From Parasitella parasitica (taxonomy: Eukaryota; Mucoromycota; Mucoromycetes; Mucorales; Mucoraceae): a DNA stretch of 64,000 bases. Shown here one piece after another: positions 36,661 through 47,290 of the stretch. The stretch covers positions 18,653 to 82,652 of the forward strand of contig MU619339.1 in the NCBI GenBank assembly GCA_025201805.1, given 5' to 3'. A model generated the notes under the pieces. That model ran no database searches. It was not told the DNA's origin and saw only the letters and a program-made list of their open reading frames with translations. The position numbers were made by a program, and so were the translations under genes. The first letter of the stretch is position 1. Every line of letters starts with the position of its first letter.

Positions 36661-37980
36661 TGAATAAGTTCTTAATCATTCAAGTAATTGTTTTCAAGAT
36701 GTTATAAACTTACATAAGCCAGACCAGTTCATAACCCATTTTTTCATTTAATTTAGGAGCTTTTCTTTGATAATCTTTTTGCATTCCACTAACACCCTTT
36801 GGCATCATGATAGTTCTATAACAACGGTAGTTATGTATTTTATGTAACTAAATGGTTGTGTTTGACGCATACCTTAAATACGTTGTCGATCTTTCGCAAT
36901 GCCGGTCTGGATTCAATCAAATCATTGGATGGGGATGTAGAGAATAAAGTTTTGATTTCATTCCAGTTTTCTTGAGAAAATAATAAATGTTGGTCTATTA
37001 AGCTGCCATATGTAAGGTCAAGTATGCAGTTCAGGCCACAGCTTTGTTAAAAAAAGTTGCTATTTTTTGTGTTCTGTTTGCCAGCCGGAATAAACTCCAG
37101 TGAATGAAGGTAGGCTTTTCCCTGGAGACATATGGCTCGCAGATGGGAACTGATGTTAGTAAATGCACTTAAGTAGACGGGCAGCACTAGTACTAGTTGG
37201 GGTTTACTAAAAAGAACAATTCAACTTGTTCCACTGCTGGCGGTTGAAGTCAACTCTCTAACCCTACTCCACAAGCGCGATGTCAGATGGGTTTAATGAC
37301 TCGTAGTTAATGTGCTTCTTCATCGCTGCACGCTTAATTATTGTTGCAACTGACAAATCATTGTTGTTAACTTCAAGATGATCTTTACCAGTATACTATA
37401 AAAATGTCAAAATTTTAATTTTAATTGAAAATGATATTTGTAAAATATGTTGACCTGTTCGGCTTCTTTTTTTCTTTTATTGATTTGTTTTGCAGAGTCC
37501 TCTGTAGAGATGGGAAGAGAGCCGGTGGAAGAAAATGTGGTTGAACTGAAAGCTGCTGCTTTCTTTTTGTTTACTTGCTCAAGAAAATTTTGTACGGTGA
37601 GGTTACTAAATATTGCTTCCTGAAATGCAGTTTATTTCAGTCTAAGCAATGCAAATATAAAAAGGTCAAGGAGTAATAGCGGAGACGCGTGAATAAACTG
37701 AAGAGGTACCTCTGGGTTCATTTTGGTTTGCAGAAAAGAAGAGATTTCCCGCGCCAAAAAAAAAGTCTACAACACTGAAAAAAAAAAAAAAAAACTGTGT
37801 ATGGGAAGGAATTTGCTTTTCGTTTATCCACAGCTTGTTGACTCAAACCTTTCCAGGCACAACTATCTCTGATATTGATGTTTTCTTGGTGATAACCTGC
37901 CATCTCCATGATAGTAAACTGGATGCCAAAAATACAATTGCGATGGATAGACTCGGATCTTTTGTTTCTTGAGTGAACAC
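36661..37980. other. Decayed sequence between transposon relics
   Basis: No intact gene. A minus-strand stretch near 36980-36900 reads WNEIKTLFSTSPSNDL and another near 36810-36720 reads MMPKGVSGMQKDYQRK. Both look protein-derived, but they do not join in one frame and I cannot name them. An A-rich run is at 37778-37793. Confidence 0.4.
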
Positions 37981-37983
37981 TGA

Positions 37984-38201
37984 TATACCACTATACATTC
38001 CACGTTATTCGTCTGAACTCAATCCCATCGAGATGTTATGGAAAGTGTGGAAGGGCCGAATGAAAAAGTGAATTATAGATGCAGAGGCACTTCAAGAACA
38101 ATTGAAGGCAACGAGGATGCTCCCGTTGAACATATACAAAGTTTCATCCAGCACTCTATTGATGTATTCCCTAAATGCTTTAATAAAGAACCTCTGTAAT
38201 C
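37984..38201 (+). mobile_element. Tc1/mariner-type DDE transposase relic
   Basis: The plus strand reads LYIPRYSSELNPIEMLWKVW, the conserved block before the last catalytic residue of IS630/Tc1/mariner transposases. The frame is then broken by a TGA. Coding sense resumes as a second frame near 38115 (APVEHIQSFIQHSI) that ends with a stop at 38199-38201. No inverted repeats were identified. Clearly inactive. Confidence 0.78.
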
Positions 38202-38535
38202 ATTTTATTATTTAGTTAAATTACTTTCTAGAAATGCTGGTCAAATTAGTCTCATTTTTTTGGGCAATTTTACCTCGTACAAGTGTCCAAAGTGGGTGGA
38301 ATTTTCAAGAATTTGGTAAATTGAGAGTGGAAGTGTAGTATGTGTAACTTGGAACATAGGAGGAACTGTCCAATGAAATTTACGGACGATTTCACCATCT
38401 TTCGAGTTTACAAGTGGTTAAGAAACGAAGCTATTACATGTTAAAAGGAGAAAGGGAATGTTTCTCTTCTTTTTCGCTTTTCTTTACATTTAATTTTACT
38501 ACATATTTATTTTCTGCGATTTTTTTTATCATATA
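38202..38535. other. Intergenic, nothing recognised
   Basis: A 334-bp spacer between the transposase relic and the cysteine dioxygenase stop. It holds T-rich runs that may include the dioxygenase polyadenylation region. Confidence 0.4.
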
Positions 38536-39453
38536 TTAGTCCTGTATACGTTGACCACCAATGGAGTAAAATGAACAGATCCCGCTACTTCGTGCCTTGC
38601 CAGTGTTCTCTTCAAATGTCTTGCACATTTTATAAGGTGGTGTGTATAAATGAAGAGACACAGCGCCCTTTTCTGCGCTTGGGTTTGATATACGATGTAA
38701 GCCGATCCTGTCTATTAGATATGCATTAGCTTACTAACTAACACTTGTTTTACAGAATCGTACCATGTACATAGGTGACTTGGTTTGGCTGGTACACTGT
38801 ATCTCTGGATATAGCCAATGGCTTGCCATGTAACTGCTGATCTGCACAAAGCGACGAAGAAGAGGCCGAGCCTTCGGTGATATCAGCACTGATTGGAACA
38901 TCATCCTGCTGCTCACCTGACGACGGCCAACGGAACAATGTTTCTTGCAATTCTCCGTCAAGGATTTTCATAACACAATGTGATCCTGAATGATCATGAA
39001 TCGGACTAGAGGCAACAACAAATGTTAGTGATGATAGCATAGCGCATCAAAGTAGAATTTTTCCCACCTTTTTTGGCCTTTGCTCCAGGCTAAGATCATT
39101 AGATTGAACTAGATAGATGCAGTGTTTATATCAGCAAAGCATGGAATGTACTATATACATCAGTTTCACTTTACCTTGCCATTGCCATCATCAATCAAGT
39201 TTCGTGTGTACGCTCTGGAATGGTCAAACAATGTATATTGGTTCCAATCGATGGAATTGGAGCTGTATTTCTCCATCAACTGGATTATCTTTTGCGCATC
39301 AATCCGGTCAGAATCAAGGCCTTCATCGCCCAGTACGTCGTGGATAGATTGGATAAGGTTAGATAATTTGAAATCATCATCTTTTGCATCTGCAGTAGCT
39401 GTCGATGCATAGGAAGCAGACTCGATATGGAGAGGTTCTTGAGGAGGAGACAT
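38536..39453 (-). CDS. Cysteine dioxygenase
   Basis: Four exons (39453-39175, 39108-39068, 39005-38754, 38707-38536) give 247 residues. The enzyme oxidises L-cysteine to cysteine sulfinate with a mononuclear iron. Iron ligands are visible: [10 protein letters not shown] gives His110 and His112, and GLHRISN gives His195. Cys117 and Tyr212 (SLHLYTPPY) match the Cys-Tyr crosslink pair of the mammalian enzyme, with the same 17-residue spacing from the third His. The N-terminal 60 residues are less conserved and Ser/Asp-rich. A GSASSSS insertion lies between the two halves of the cupin. The exon 3-4 junction adds a Leu-Ile before GLHR compared with animal proteins, so that splice site is less certain. 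Confidence 0.93.
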
Positions 39454-40430
39454 TTTCTTTTTTGCGGTGTAGAGGGAAAGAAGAGAAAGAGAGAGATGAA
39501 TGATAAGCACCTATATATACACCCAGCATATCCGGATATACCCTCTATCGTATCGTATATATATCACACACACACGCACACACATATATATACGTACACC
39601 AGCTACACACACAAAGCCTCCTGGCTCAGTTCATTAAGGGGACTTGATTTCTTATCAGAATTGCACTAATCAGTAAATTCCTGTTATACACAAGCAGCAA
39701 CATGATGGAACAAATTTATGCTTATTTACAAAGGAACCAAACCCAATAGAGGTAGGACAACTGTTAATTTGAAGAATATTTTCCCGAATTCGGTGCCTCA
39801 GTCCATTTTCCCACCCTACTTCTCGCCCTCTCGCTCTTATTATCTCAAGCAGAAGCGTCATTTCCATAATGTAGTATGCAGCAAACACTACATATTTAAG
39901 GGGGAAAGAAAGGAAGGAGCCAGGCAGCTCTTCTTTTTTTTATTGAACACGGCGAAGACAAATTAGAGGTAAGCGAAAGTAGGCGTATTAGCAGCATATA
40001 TGGAGGGGTGTGTGTGGTGATGTTTTGTTTTAGGCTATATACGGTATAAATAAAAAAAGAAATTTTTCGTTTGTTTTGAACGTTAAATTTTTACACCAGA
40101 AACAAGGTTGTCAAACGCTTAGGAAAGGGATCCCATGATTATCAATGACATACTTGATTGCTTTAAACACACTAACAACCAGCCTTGCCATTCACCAACA
40201 TGCCACATTTATACAAACAATGGATTGTTTTTTAGTGCGATATTATACCAAATATTAATAAGGGGACAAAGGAAGAGGCAGTTTATGGAAATCCGTTTGT
40301 AAAAAGACTGACCATTGTCACCATGTTTGCTTGTTTTACTAACGTATATCATGCAAATCAAAAATATAATGTCATGTAGCCATATATGATTGTTACATCC
40401 TGAAGATCTGCCTCCTGCTTTATCTTTTCT
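39454..40430. other. Intergenic with TA/CA microsatellite
   Basis: Upstream region of cysteine dioxygenase. It contains alternating TA and CA repeats (about 39556-39592) and otherwise AT-rich sequence. No gene is supported. Confidence 0.45.
39556..39592. repeat. TA/CA dinucleotide microsatellite
   Basis: Short runs of TA, then CA interrupted once by CG, then TA again, about 105-140 bp upstream of the cysteine dioxygenase start codon. Confidence 0.8.
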
Positions 40431-40649
40431 TCGTACTTGGATTTTCGCTTCTTTTCATCAGAAAAAAGCTTTCGTCTTCCATGTCTTGTGTCATTGAGAT
40501 ATCGCAATTTGTCATTCACTGTTTGCCTTTATGCTTTTTTCGAAGCTTGCCTAATTTGATTTCAGTCTTCTTCAACTTGATAGAATGGTCTTAATCGGGA
40601 GATAAATGGATCAACAATGTTTTCGGACCACATAATACGAAGATTCGTG

Positions 40650-41680
40650 TAATACTGTTGGCGAACCATCTTCATAACGTGTGAGGACTATTTTTTATGT
40701 GCGTTGGCTTCATCACTGTCTTCATCTTCGCTATCTTCACTGTCTTCATCATCATTGCTATCATCATTTTTCTCTTGTAAATCCAAAAGAGACTCGAAGT
40801 TCTTTTCCACAAACCCTGTCCAGCATTCATAATTCTTCTTTGGATTCCAGCCTTTTTATTCAGTGTATATACAGTGTTTAACACTATTGTGATTTTTCCT
40901 GGAATCCTGATTTTTGCTTCTGCTTCTTGCACTACACCTTTGGCTATTCTAGTACTATTCAATAAAGAGATTTACAGCTCATCATAGTCTCCGTTTTTCT
41001 TTCTGCAATGTACAATTGAGCGCAGAAGACAGATTCGAAATTATCACTGCAGGGCATTCCAGTAATCTGTTTTCTCTTCGGATGTCTGGACTTTGCTTCG
41101 AAGCCCACTGAATGGCTTTAGAAACGAAGTTGAAGGGTTGATGATGATTGAGCCTGCAACATGACATTCTAACTGTCTTTTTTTAAACTTCATGTTTGGT
41201 GGCAGGCGTACAATAAAGTTAAGAAAGAAAAAAAAAAGAAGAGACTTTAAAATCTTGTCTTCTTTGCTAGTTTTGGATGGGATGTAGTGTTTGGAACCAG
41301 TTTTTACCTGTGTTGATCCAAATTCTCAATTTGTCAATCTATTGTATCCTTTGCCTGCCAAAGCAAACTTGTAGCAGCAATTTCAGAAATTGCTGGTTTG
41401 TTATCAATGTTTAGGTTATGCCTTGTTGCTGTCTTGTTGCTGTCTTAGTCGTTGATTTTGCTGCTGCAACTGAAAAGATATTGCATTTAACAGGGAATTG
41501 CGGGGAGATGTATGCCCAACTTCTTTGTTATGATTGTTGTTGCTTGTATGCATCATGAAAGTAAATTGGCTGTTCAAGTGCTAATTAGTTCGCAAGACAG
41601 ACTGATCTGACATTTGTTCTTCTTGATCATCAATAGCAGTAAGGCGTCTTTTGCGACGATAAAAGCGGATTACATAGATG
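40650..41680 (-). pseudogene. Decayed multi-frame gene of unknown family
   Basis: Several minus-strand stretches have clear protein character but fall in different frames with stops between them. One is Gln-rich (QLQQQNQRLRQQQDS, about 41480-41420). Another reads CHVAGSIIINPSTSFLKPFS (about 41160-41100). A third reads WTGFVEKNFESLLDLQEKND followed by a Ser/Asp/Glu-rich acidic tail and a stop (about 40820-40690). No splice pattern joins them. Because acidic and Gln-rich tracts also occur in the intact unknown gene at 42-44 kb, a shared origin is possible but untested. Could be a dead lineage-specific gene or element. Confidence 0.35.
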
Positions 41681-42131
41681 GCATATTATTAACAAAATCA
41701 AATGCGAAAAATAGAGGTTTGATATGTATTTTTTCAATAGAATAAAACGAAGGTTTAGAGATGATTTCTAACTTCAGGGCTCTGATAATAAACGATATTT
41801 CCGGATTGAATCGAATTGTACTCAAGACAAGGTAAGGGCAAGTCAGACTTAATTTTATTGTCTCAAATGCAAAAAAAAAAAAAAAAAATATTCAATATCA
41901 TCACTCACTTATCTAAGGGTTTTTGATTTTTTTCAAATTTTGTTTTAACGATGCACGATACTGTGCTTCCACAACTTTTTGAAGTTGGATTTCCTAGTAA
42001 TAAAAACTTATTTGACCCAAACTAATGGTTAAAAAGATGTCACAGATATTCTTTATTTAAGCACATTAATACAAGGACTTATTCTTTACTGATAAGATTG
42101 AATTTTTTTTGAGATGATTTGAAGATAGAGA
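41681..42131. other. Intergenic, A-rich run, nothing else
   Basis: AT-rich stretch 3' of the unknown nine-exon gene, with an A run of about 20 bases ending at 41888. Confidence 0.4.
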
Positions 42132-44359
42132 TTAATTTTTTTTTTCTCGCTTCTTTTTAGGGGTGAAGAAAGTCATTGGCGCACGGCGTACTGAACGCTC
42201 ATTATATGAACCAGTCATCATTTTCAATTGGTCTTCAATTACTTTTCTTTCTAAAGCTGGTGTCACTACGTCCAACAAATCCAAATTGTGTTGCTTAAAC
42301 ATATACAGCAAATTTAAAGTATTTTTAAACATCTCCAATACGTTCATAGTTTGAGGGAGAACAAGATCACCGACGATATTTACACAATGTACATCGGATA
42401 CTTGTGTAAGAGAAAACATCACACCGATGAAACCTATGTTTCAATTTAGTTTATGGCAGAAATAAAATCATCCATAAAAAAATGCAACTTACCGACCCAG
42501 TCCATTCCCAAAAGGAACAAGTTATCATGACCAACAAGTTTAGAAAGCTTGTGCAACATTGCACTGTTTGTACGGATATTTTTGATTCGCTGCTGTTCAA
42601 TAATCTTTGCTGTTGTGGATGGCTTCTTCCACTCTGAGCTACACATTTCTACCTCGGACCCTTTGATGATTAAATCAATCTTTCTTCCAATCAGATCCTT
42701 CTTCTCGTCATCATCATCAACCGCTCTCATATTGACATTTCGAGCGTCCTTTGTTGCTTCAGAGCTGTGCTCGCCGCTATACACAAAGTAAAAAGTTTTA
42801 ATATCATAATGATAAAATAATGGGCTGCTTGAGGTAAACTTACTCAATCAAATTCAAGGGGGTGCTTCTAAACAGGATGTCTAGAACGTAAGCTGTTTTT
42901 CGGTAACATGTTAACTCGCTTTCTTTAGTTGATTTGGCTTCGAAGTTCATGATCAGGTAATCTAACACATCCAACGTCTTTACTAGTTCTTTGTCATGGT
43001 CCTTTATCACCAGCAGATCAGCTTTCATTCTGGAAACCCCAGCTCTCACCAGGTCAGCGTCATTGTTCGGATACTACATGTAAAAATATTATCCGATCAG
43101 CAAATCGCATTACAGAGTGTTTACAATTCTGGTATTTACCGCAACCAAATCATTGATGATCCCTCGTATTTTCTCGGTCAAGCCATCTGGTAATTTTGGA
43201 ACCATCGCCTTGGCTTCTTCATACAATGCTTTAATATCAGCACCTTGTCGGTTGAAGAACTCGTCAAATACTACTAATGTACTACCATCAAAGTATATGA
43301 TATGGCTCAGAGACAACCTAAATTAAAAGAATGTTACTGAAGTGTAGTCTTCATGTAAAAATTGGGAAATTTACTTCAGAGCGTTTGTTTCAGCTGAATT
43401 TTTTTTTTTTGATAGGAGTTCATACGACAAAACATCCAAAGCTTCTGCCAGTGTTTTCGGCTGGTGGTTTACGATCTTAAGGTTTAAATTTCTTATCGTT
43501 TCCATATATACAGCACCGTGTTTGAACTGTAAAAATAAATATTTATGTAAGAGCTTGTACAAAATACAGAATGATCATTTTTCACTTACATAATCATATC
43601 CAGCTTTGAAAATTAATGACCGAAAATCCTACATAAACGTTTCAGTTTAGTATGAATGAAGTAATCATAAGAGACAGAAAAAAATTAACTACATTTACGG
43701 CAGCTATAACCTTTTCCTCTTCATCCTCTTCATCCTCTTCATCCTCTTCATCCTCTTCATCCTCTTCATCCTCTTCGTCCTCTTCTGCAAATATGTCTGT
43801 CTTTTTTCCTGTAATTAATGAAATAAGATAAAGGTGTGAAGTTTTGAAAGAAAAGAAAAAACTGGGCATTTACCTTTATTCTTTGTAATTGGTTGTTGTT
43901 GTTGTTGTTGTATTGATGATATTGCTTGCTGTTTCTGTTGCTGCTGTTGTTGCTGTATTGTTGATTGTGTAGGTGCCTATGGTTGTTGTTTTCAATCAAT
44001 TTAGTGCGCAGCTTAGGCGTATTTCTGTTTTTATTTTTTACCTGGTTCACGGTTTGACGCGTGGATATGTAGTTTGTTTGTGAAAGAGCTTGGAGGAGCA
44101 TTTTTGGCTCAGGAGTATGCGGCTGAGAAGCACTTTGGGTCGATTTCTCATATTTTTTAAGAAGATTGCTCCAATTTTCAATCCACTTTTTACTTGTGGG
44201 AATGTCGTCGAAATTGGTTTTTAAGAGGTTGTTCAAATAAGAGAAGGCACTGTTATTATTGTAATCTCGCTCTTCCTTGATAAGATCGATGCACACTTGA
44301 AAATCCCACGTCGCGAAATTAGTGTTTGTTAAATAATTAAGGATAGTTTGAGGACTCAT
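42132..44359 (-). CDS. Nine-exon protein of unknown family with acidic DEE repeat
   Basis: Nine exons (44359-44042, 43976-43874, 43808-43693, 43628-43590, 43526-43375, 43317-43140, 43073-42844, 42776-42493, 42433-42132) keep one frame for 573 residues. All introns are GT-AG, about 50-70 nt, so the gene appears intact. I do not recognise the family. Features in order: a helical N-terminus (about 1-100); a Gln-rich linker; a run of nine-base repeats coding (Asp/Glu)-rich triplets (about residues 150-175); a helical middle; then DLIGRKIDLIIKGSEVEMCS, EWKKPS and IKNIRTNSAMLHKL; and a C-terminal helical domain ending in a lysine-rich TPKKKREKKN that could be a nuclear signal. No signal peptide or transmembrane segment. 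A 350-bp tandem array begins 172 bp upstream of its ATG, in the promoter position. Confidence 0.7.
43714..43785. repeat. Nine-base tandem repeat in exon 3 of unknown gene
   Basis: About eight copies of the 9-mer ATCCTCTTC (plus strand) encode the Asp-Glu-Glu run of the unknown protein. Copies are nearly identical, which suggests recent expansion by slippage. Unit length is a multiple of three, so frame is kept. Confidence 0.9.
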
Positions 44360-44530
44360 TTTGAAAGCGATTTGCCAAGAGATGAGTTGACCAAGTTTGT
44401 TTTAAAAAAAAAGGAATCATCTTTGGAGGAATACTGCGCGCACACCAGAACGGCACACCAAGGTTAATTTGATGACGTAAAAATCGATTTCATTAATAAT
44501 TAGAATTAACACCCTTGTTGATACTATCTT

Positions 44531-45430
44531 ATGTTCTTCTGTTTCATTGTAGCAAAAGGCTTTTGCCGCGGACACGAAGGTTCCTTGGGTTCCGTTTCTT
44601 TTAAAGAGCTGAGGCCCCTTGGGTCTGTCCGACTGAGGCAGCTTCTTGATAACGTGGAATAATGACTCAAAGTCATCCGTTATCAACGGGCTTCCTGAAA
44701 TCCATTGATGGGAAGGAAAGGTACTTTGTTGAAATGGAAATATACAAATAAATACATACAAAGGTACGTACCCTACACTAAAAAAAAAGAATAGATGGCT
44801 AACACTCAAAAAAAGCGAATGATAAAAGGACATTCTCGAATAATTGCTTATCAACTTGTTTGAACAACTATATTATAACTATGTTCTTCTGTTTCATTGT
44901 AGCAAAAGGCTTTTGCCGCGGACACGAAGGTTCCTTGGGTTCCGTTTCTTTTAAAGAGCTGAGGCCCCTTGGGTCTGTCCGACTGAGGCAGCTTCTGGAT
45001 AACGTGGAATAATGACTCAAAGTCATCCGTTATCAACGGGCTTCCTGAAATCCATTGATGGGAAGGAAAGGTACTTTGTTGAAATGGAAATATACAAATA
45101 AATACATACAAAGGTACGTACCCTACACTAAAAAAAAAGAATAGATGGCTAACACTCAAAAAAAGCGAATGATAAAAGGACATTCTCGAATAATTGCTTA
45201 TCAACTTGTTTGAACAACTATATTATAACTATGTTCTTCTGTTTCATTGTAGCAAAAGGCTTTTGCCGCGGACACGAAGGTTCCTTGGGTTCCGTTTCTT
45301 TTTAAAGAGATGAGGCCCCTTGGGTCTGTCCGACTGAGGCAGCTTCTTGATAACGTGGAATAATGACTCAAAGTCATCCGTTATCAACGGGCTTCCTGAA
45401 ATCCATTGATGGGAAGGAAAGGTACTTTGA
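44531..45430. repeat. 350-bp tandem repeat, two full copies and one partial
   Basis: Copy 1 is 44531-44880, copy 2 is 44881-45230, and copy 3 (45231-45430) is cut after GGTACTTTG. Period is exactly 350 bp. Copies 1 and 2 differ at one position I can see (CTTCTTGATAACG against CTTCTGGATAACG). Copy 3 has one extra T in a T run and a C-to-A change. On the minus strand each copy keeps an open frame reading WISGSPLITDDFESLFHVI and NGTQGTFVSAAKAFCYNETE, preceded by a hydrophobic stretch. Period is not a multiple of three, so the frames do not run together. Duplicated gene fragment or exon is the likely nature. The family is not recognised. Near-identity implies recent amplification. Confidence 0.9.
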
Positions 45431-45985
45431 GATATGATCAGATTGGACATATTATTGTAGCTGCTCGCCAGTTGTTTGTTATTATTTCGAGTGTCCTTGC
45501 ATATTTACCTGGCAAGTATAAATGTAATAGAGTCGCTTATTTTTATTTTTTTGGTAAATTCGTTTTCTTTTTCTTTTAGTTAACTTCATCAGCAAGATAA
45601 AAGTGGTGCGGGTCATTAGTGTGTCAAGAACTTTCTAGCTACAAGTATCCATGAAGACAATGGTATCATGTAAATCAAGTCTTATAAATATAGTTGACCT
45701 CAAGATATTGAAAATATGCTTGGTAATATACTAACTTAAAAAAAAAAGAAGAAATATATTCATTAAAAACTAATGATGTTTGTTATCTTTAATAGTTTCT
45801 AATCTCTTCATTATGATCTTGTCGAGTAACCAACTTCTATAAATTGCTGCAGTACAATGAGAAGCCAAAATAACCCCCAATCGTATCAATTAAGAATAAA
45901 TCCTTAACAAAATAGGACATGTTATTTTCTAATCCAGAGTAAAAAGAATGTGTAAGAATATCGAAAATGCTGAAGAGGTTTTTCT
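45431..45985. other. Intergenic flank of the tandem array
   Basis: Unique AT-rich sequence beyond the partial third copy. Nothing recognised. Confidence 0.4.
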
Positions 45986-46439
45986 TCACATCGTTGACCT
46001 TTTAATCATTAAGCGTTCAGTCATGGGAATAGTCGCTGGAGCCTTGTAGGTAAGACGGGCCATGGGAGGGTAAGTGTCCATAATCGTTACAAATTCCTTG
46101 TTTTGAAGATGTTGGGATGTATGCAAAGGGACATTCAGTTGCATCGATGTGTTAAGTTGTTCAGGGGGAGTCCAGTCATAAGAAGAAATCGTACCAAAAG
46201 AATGAAGAGGCATAATGTGAGGCAGTATCATCCGCTAACTGCATGTGAGCACCATTGATTTGTTCTTTGAGAAGAGCAGCCAGCTGTTGCTGCAGTCTGT
46301 GTAATTGTTCTTGTACGGCAGGCATGAAAATGTGACAAATGCGTGAAGTATATGGAATTGTATGGGAGATTGTGAATCTAAAAGAAGCTGGTACTGACCT
46401 AGCTACAAATCGATTAATAGCATATGTAAAGTTTTTCAT
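45986..46439 (-). pseudogene. Broken ORF pair, possible retroelement or host gene fragment
   Basis: From 46439 the minus strand reads an N-terminal helical sequence, then LQQQLAALLKEQINGAHMQL and ADDTASHYASSFFWYDFFL before a stop. The coding sense continues in the next frame as DWTPPEQLNTSMQLNVPLHT, MDTYPPMARLTYKAP, and stops at 45986. A one-base frameshift or a missed small intron separates the two. It looks like the opening part of a larger protein. Neither a capsid motif nor an enzyme motif is visible, so the gag-like idea is only a guess. Confidence 0.4.
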
Positions 46440-47007
46440 TGTCTTTATTATCTTTTGAATTCGCTATTAAGAAGATTCTAGTATAATAACATTTCATATT
46501 TTGTTCTGACGGTCTCAAGAAATTCTTACAAGGTTTCTTTCGACCTAGAATACGACAATGGCAAAACGAATTCGCACTAGTCAATTGTTTGACAAAAGCA
46601 AGTGTTAAGGTGAAATGAGCTTAATAAGTTACCATTTACAGTCTTTTTACGGTTTTAAAAAAAAAAAAAAAAAAAGGCCAAATAAATGATAAAGATCATG
46701 GTGATTGTAATAATAAATATTGGGGTTTCTGGTAGCAAACCATTTATTTCTTATAAAAGCTGAGGAAGTGAAAAATCTCCTTAAAAAGATTTTAAGTGGG
46801 GATTTCCATATTTATAGAAAAAAGAGTAATTACTTAGTTCTATCTAAAGTGAAAATAAAAAAGAGAATGTGTTGTAAAATAAGCTATCTTTAAGTTCAAA
46901 ATAGTCTTTAAAAAAGTTTACGGTTGCATCTGGGGTTCTATGTGTAAGTATGTCTGTTGACTTGGGATCTAAAACCTTTAAATGGATTCAGCAACGGACA
47001 GCAAGGT
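46440..47007. other. Intergenic, nothing recognised
   Basis: AT-rich sequence with an A run at about 46657-46674. No coding signal. Confidence 0.4.
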
Positions 47008-47290
47008 TCATTTATTTGCTTGAAATTTCATAAATTCATATACAGACAACTTTGTATGAATGGGTGTATTATCCTGGTGGCAGGTTGTTTCCTTTTTCTG
47101 GCATTTTCTTATACCTTCAGTTGACCTGGCGCCTTTAGTGTAAAAGATCTTGTCAGACCAGTACCAAGCTGGATTCTGTATATCCAGTTGCGCAGTAAAA
47201 CAGCTAGTCAAACCTCTCCCATCTTTTCAATTATATTGGAATGGTTCAAAAGTGTGTGTCTTCGCAAAGCCAGCGTAGATTTTAGGTGCC
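47008..47290 (-). mobile_element. Tc1/mariner-type transposase fragment
   Basis: A minus-strand frame reads SCFTAQLDIQNPAWYW and then CHQDNTPIHT, which matches the block around the second catalytic Asp of Tc1-type DDE transposases (QDNAPIHT). It is cut off on both sides by stops. No terminal repeats were found. It is separate from the relic at 38.0 kb and covers a different part of the enzyme, so both could derive from related elements. Confidence 0.7.

Noticed and set aside
44531-45430. LTR-type interpretation of the 350-bp repeats
   Set aside because: The copies are directly adjacent with no internal region, lack TG...CA ends and a target-site duplication, and one copy is truncated in mid-unit. 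Tandem duplication explains them better.
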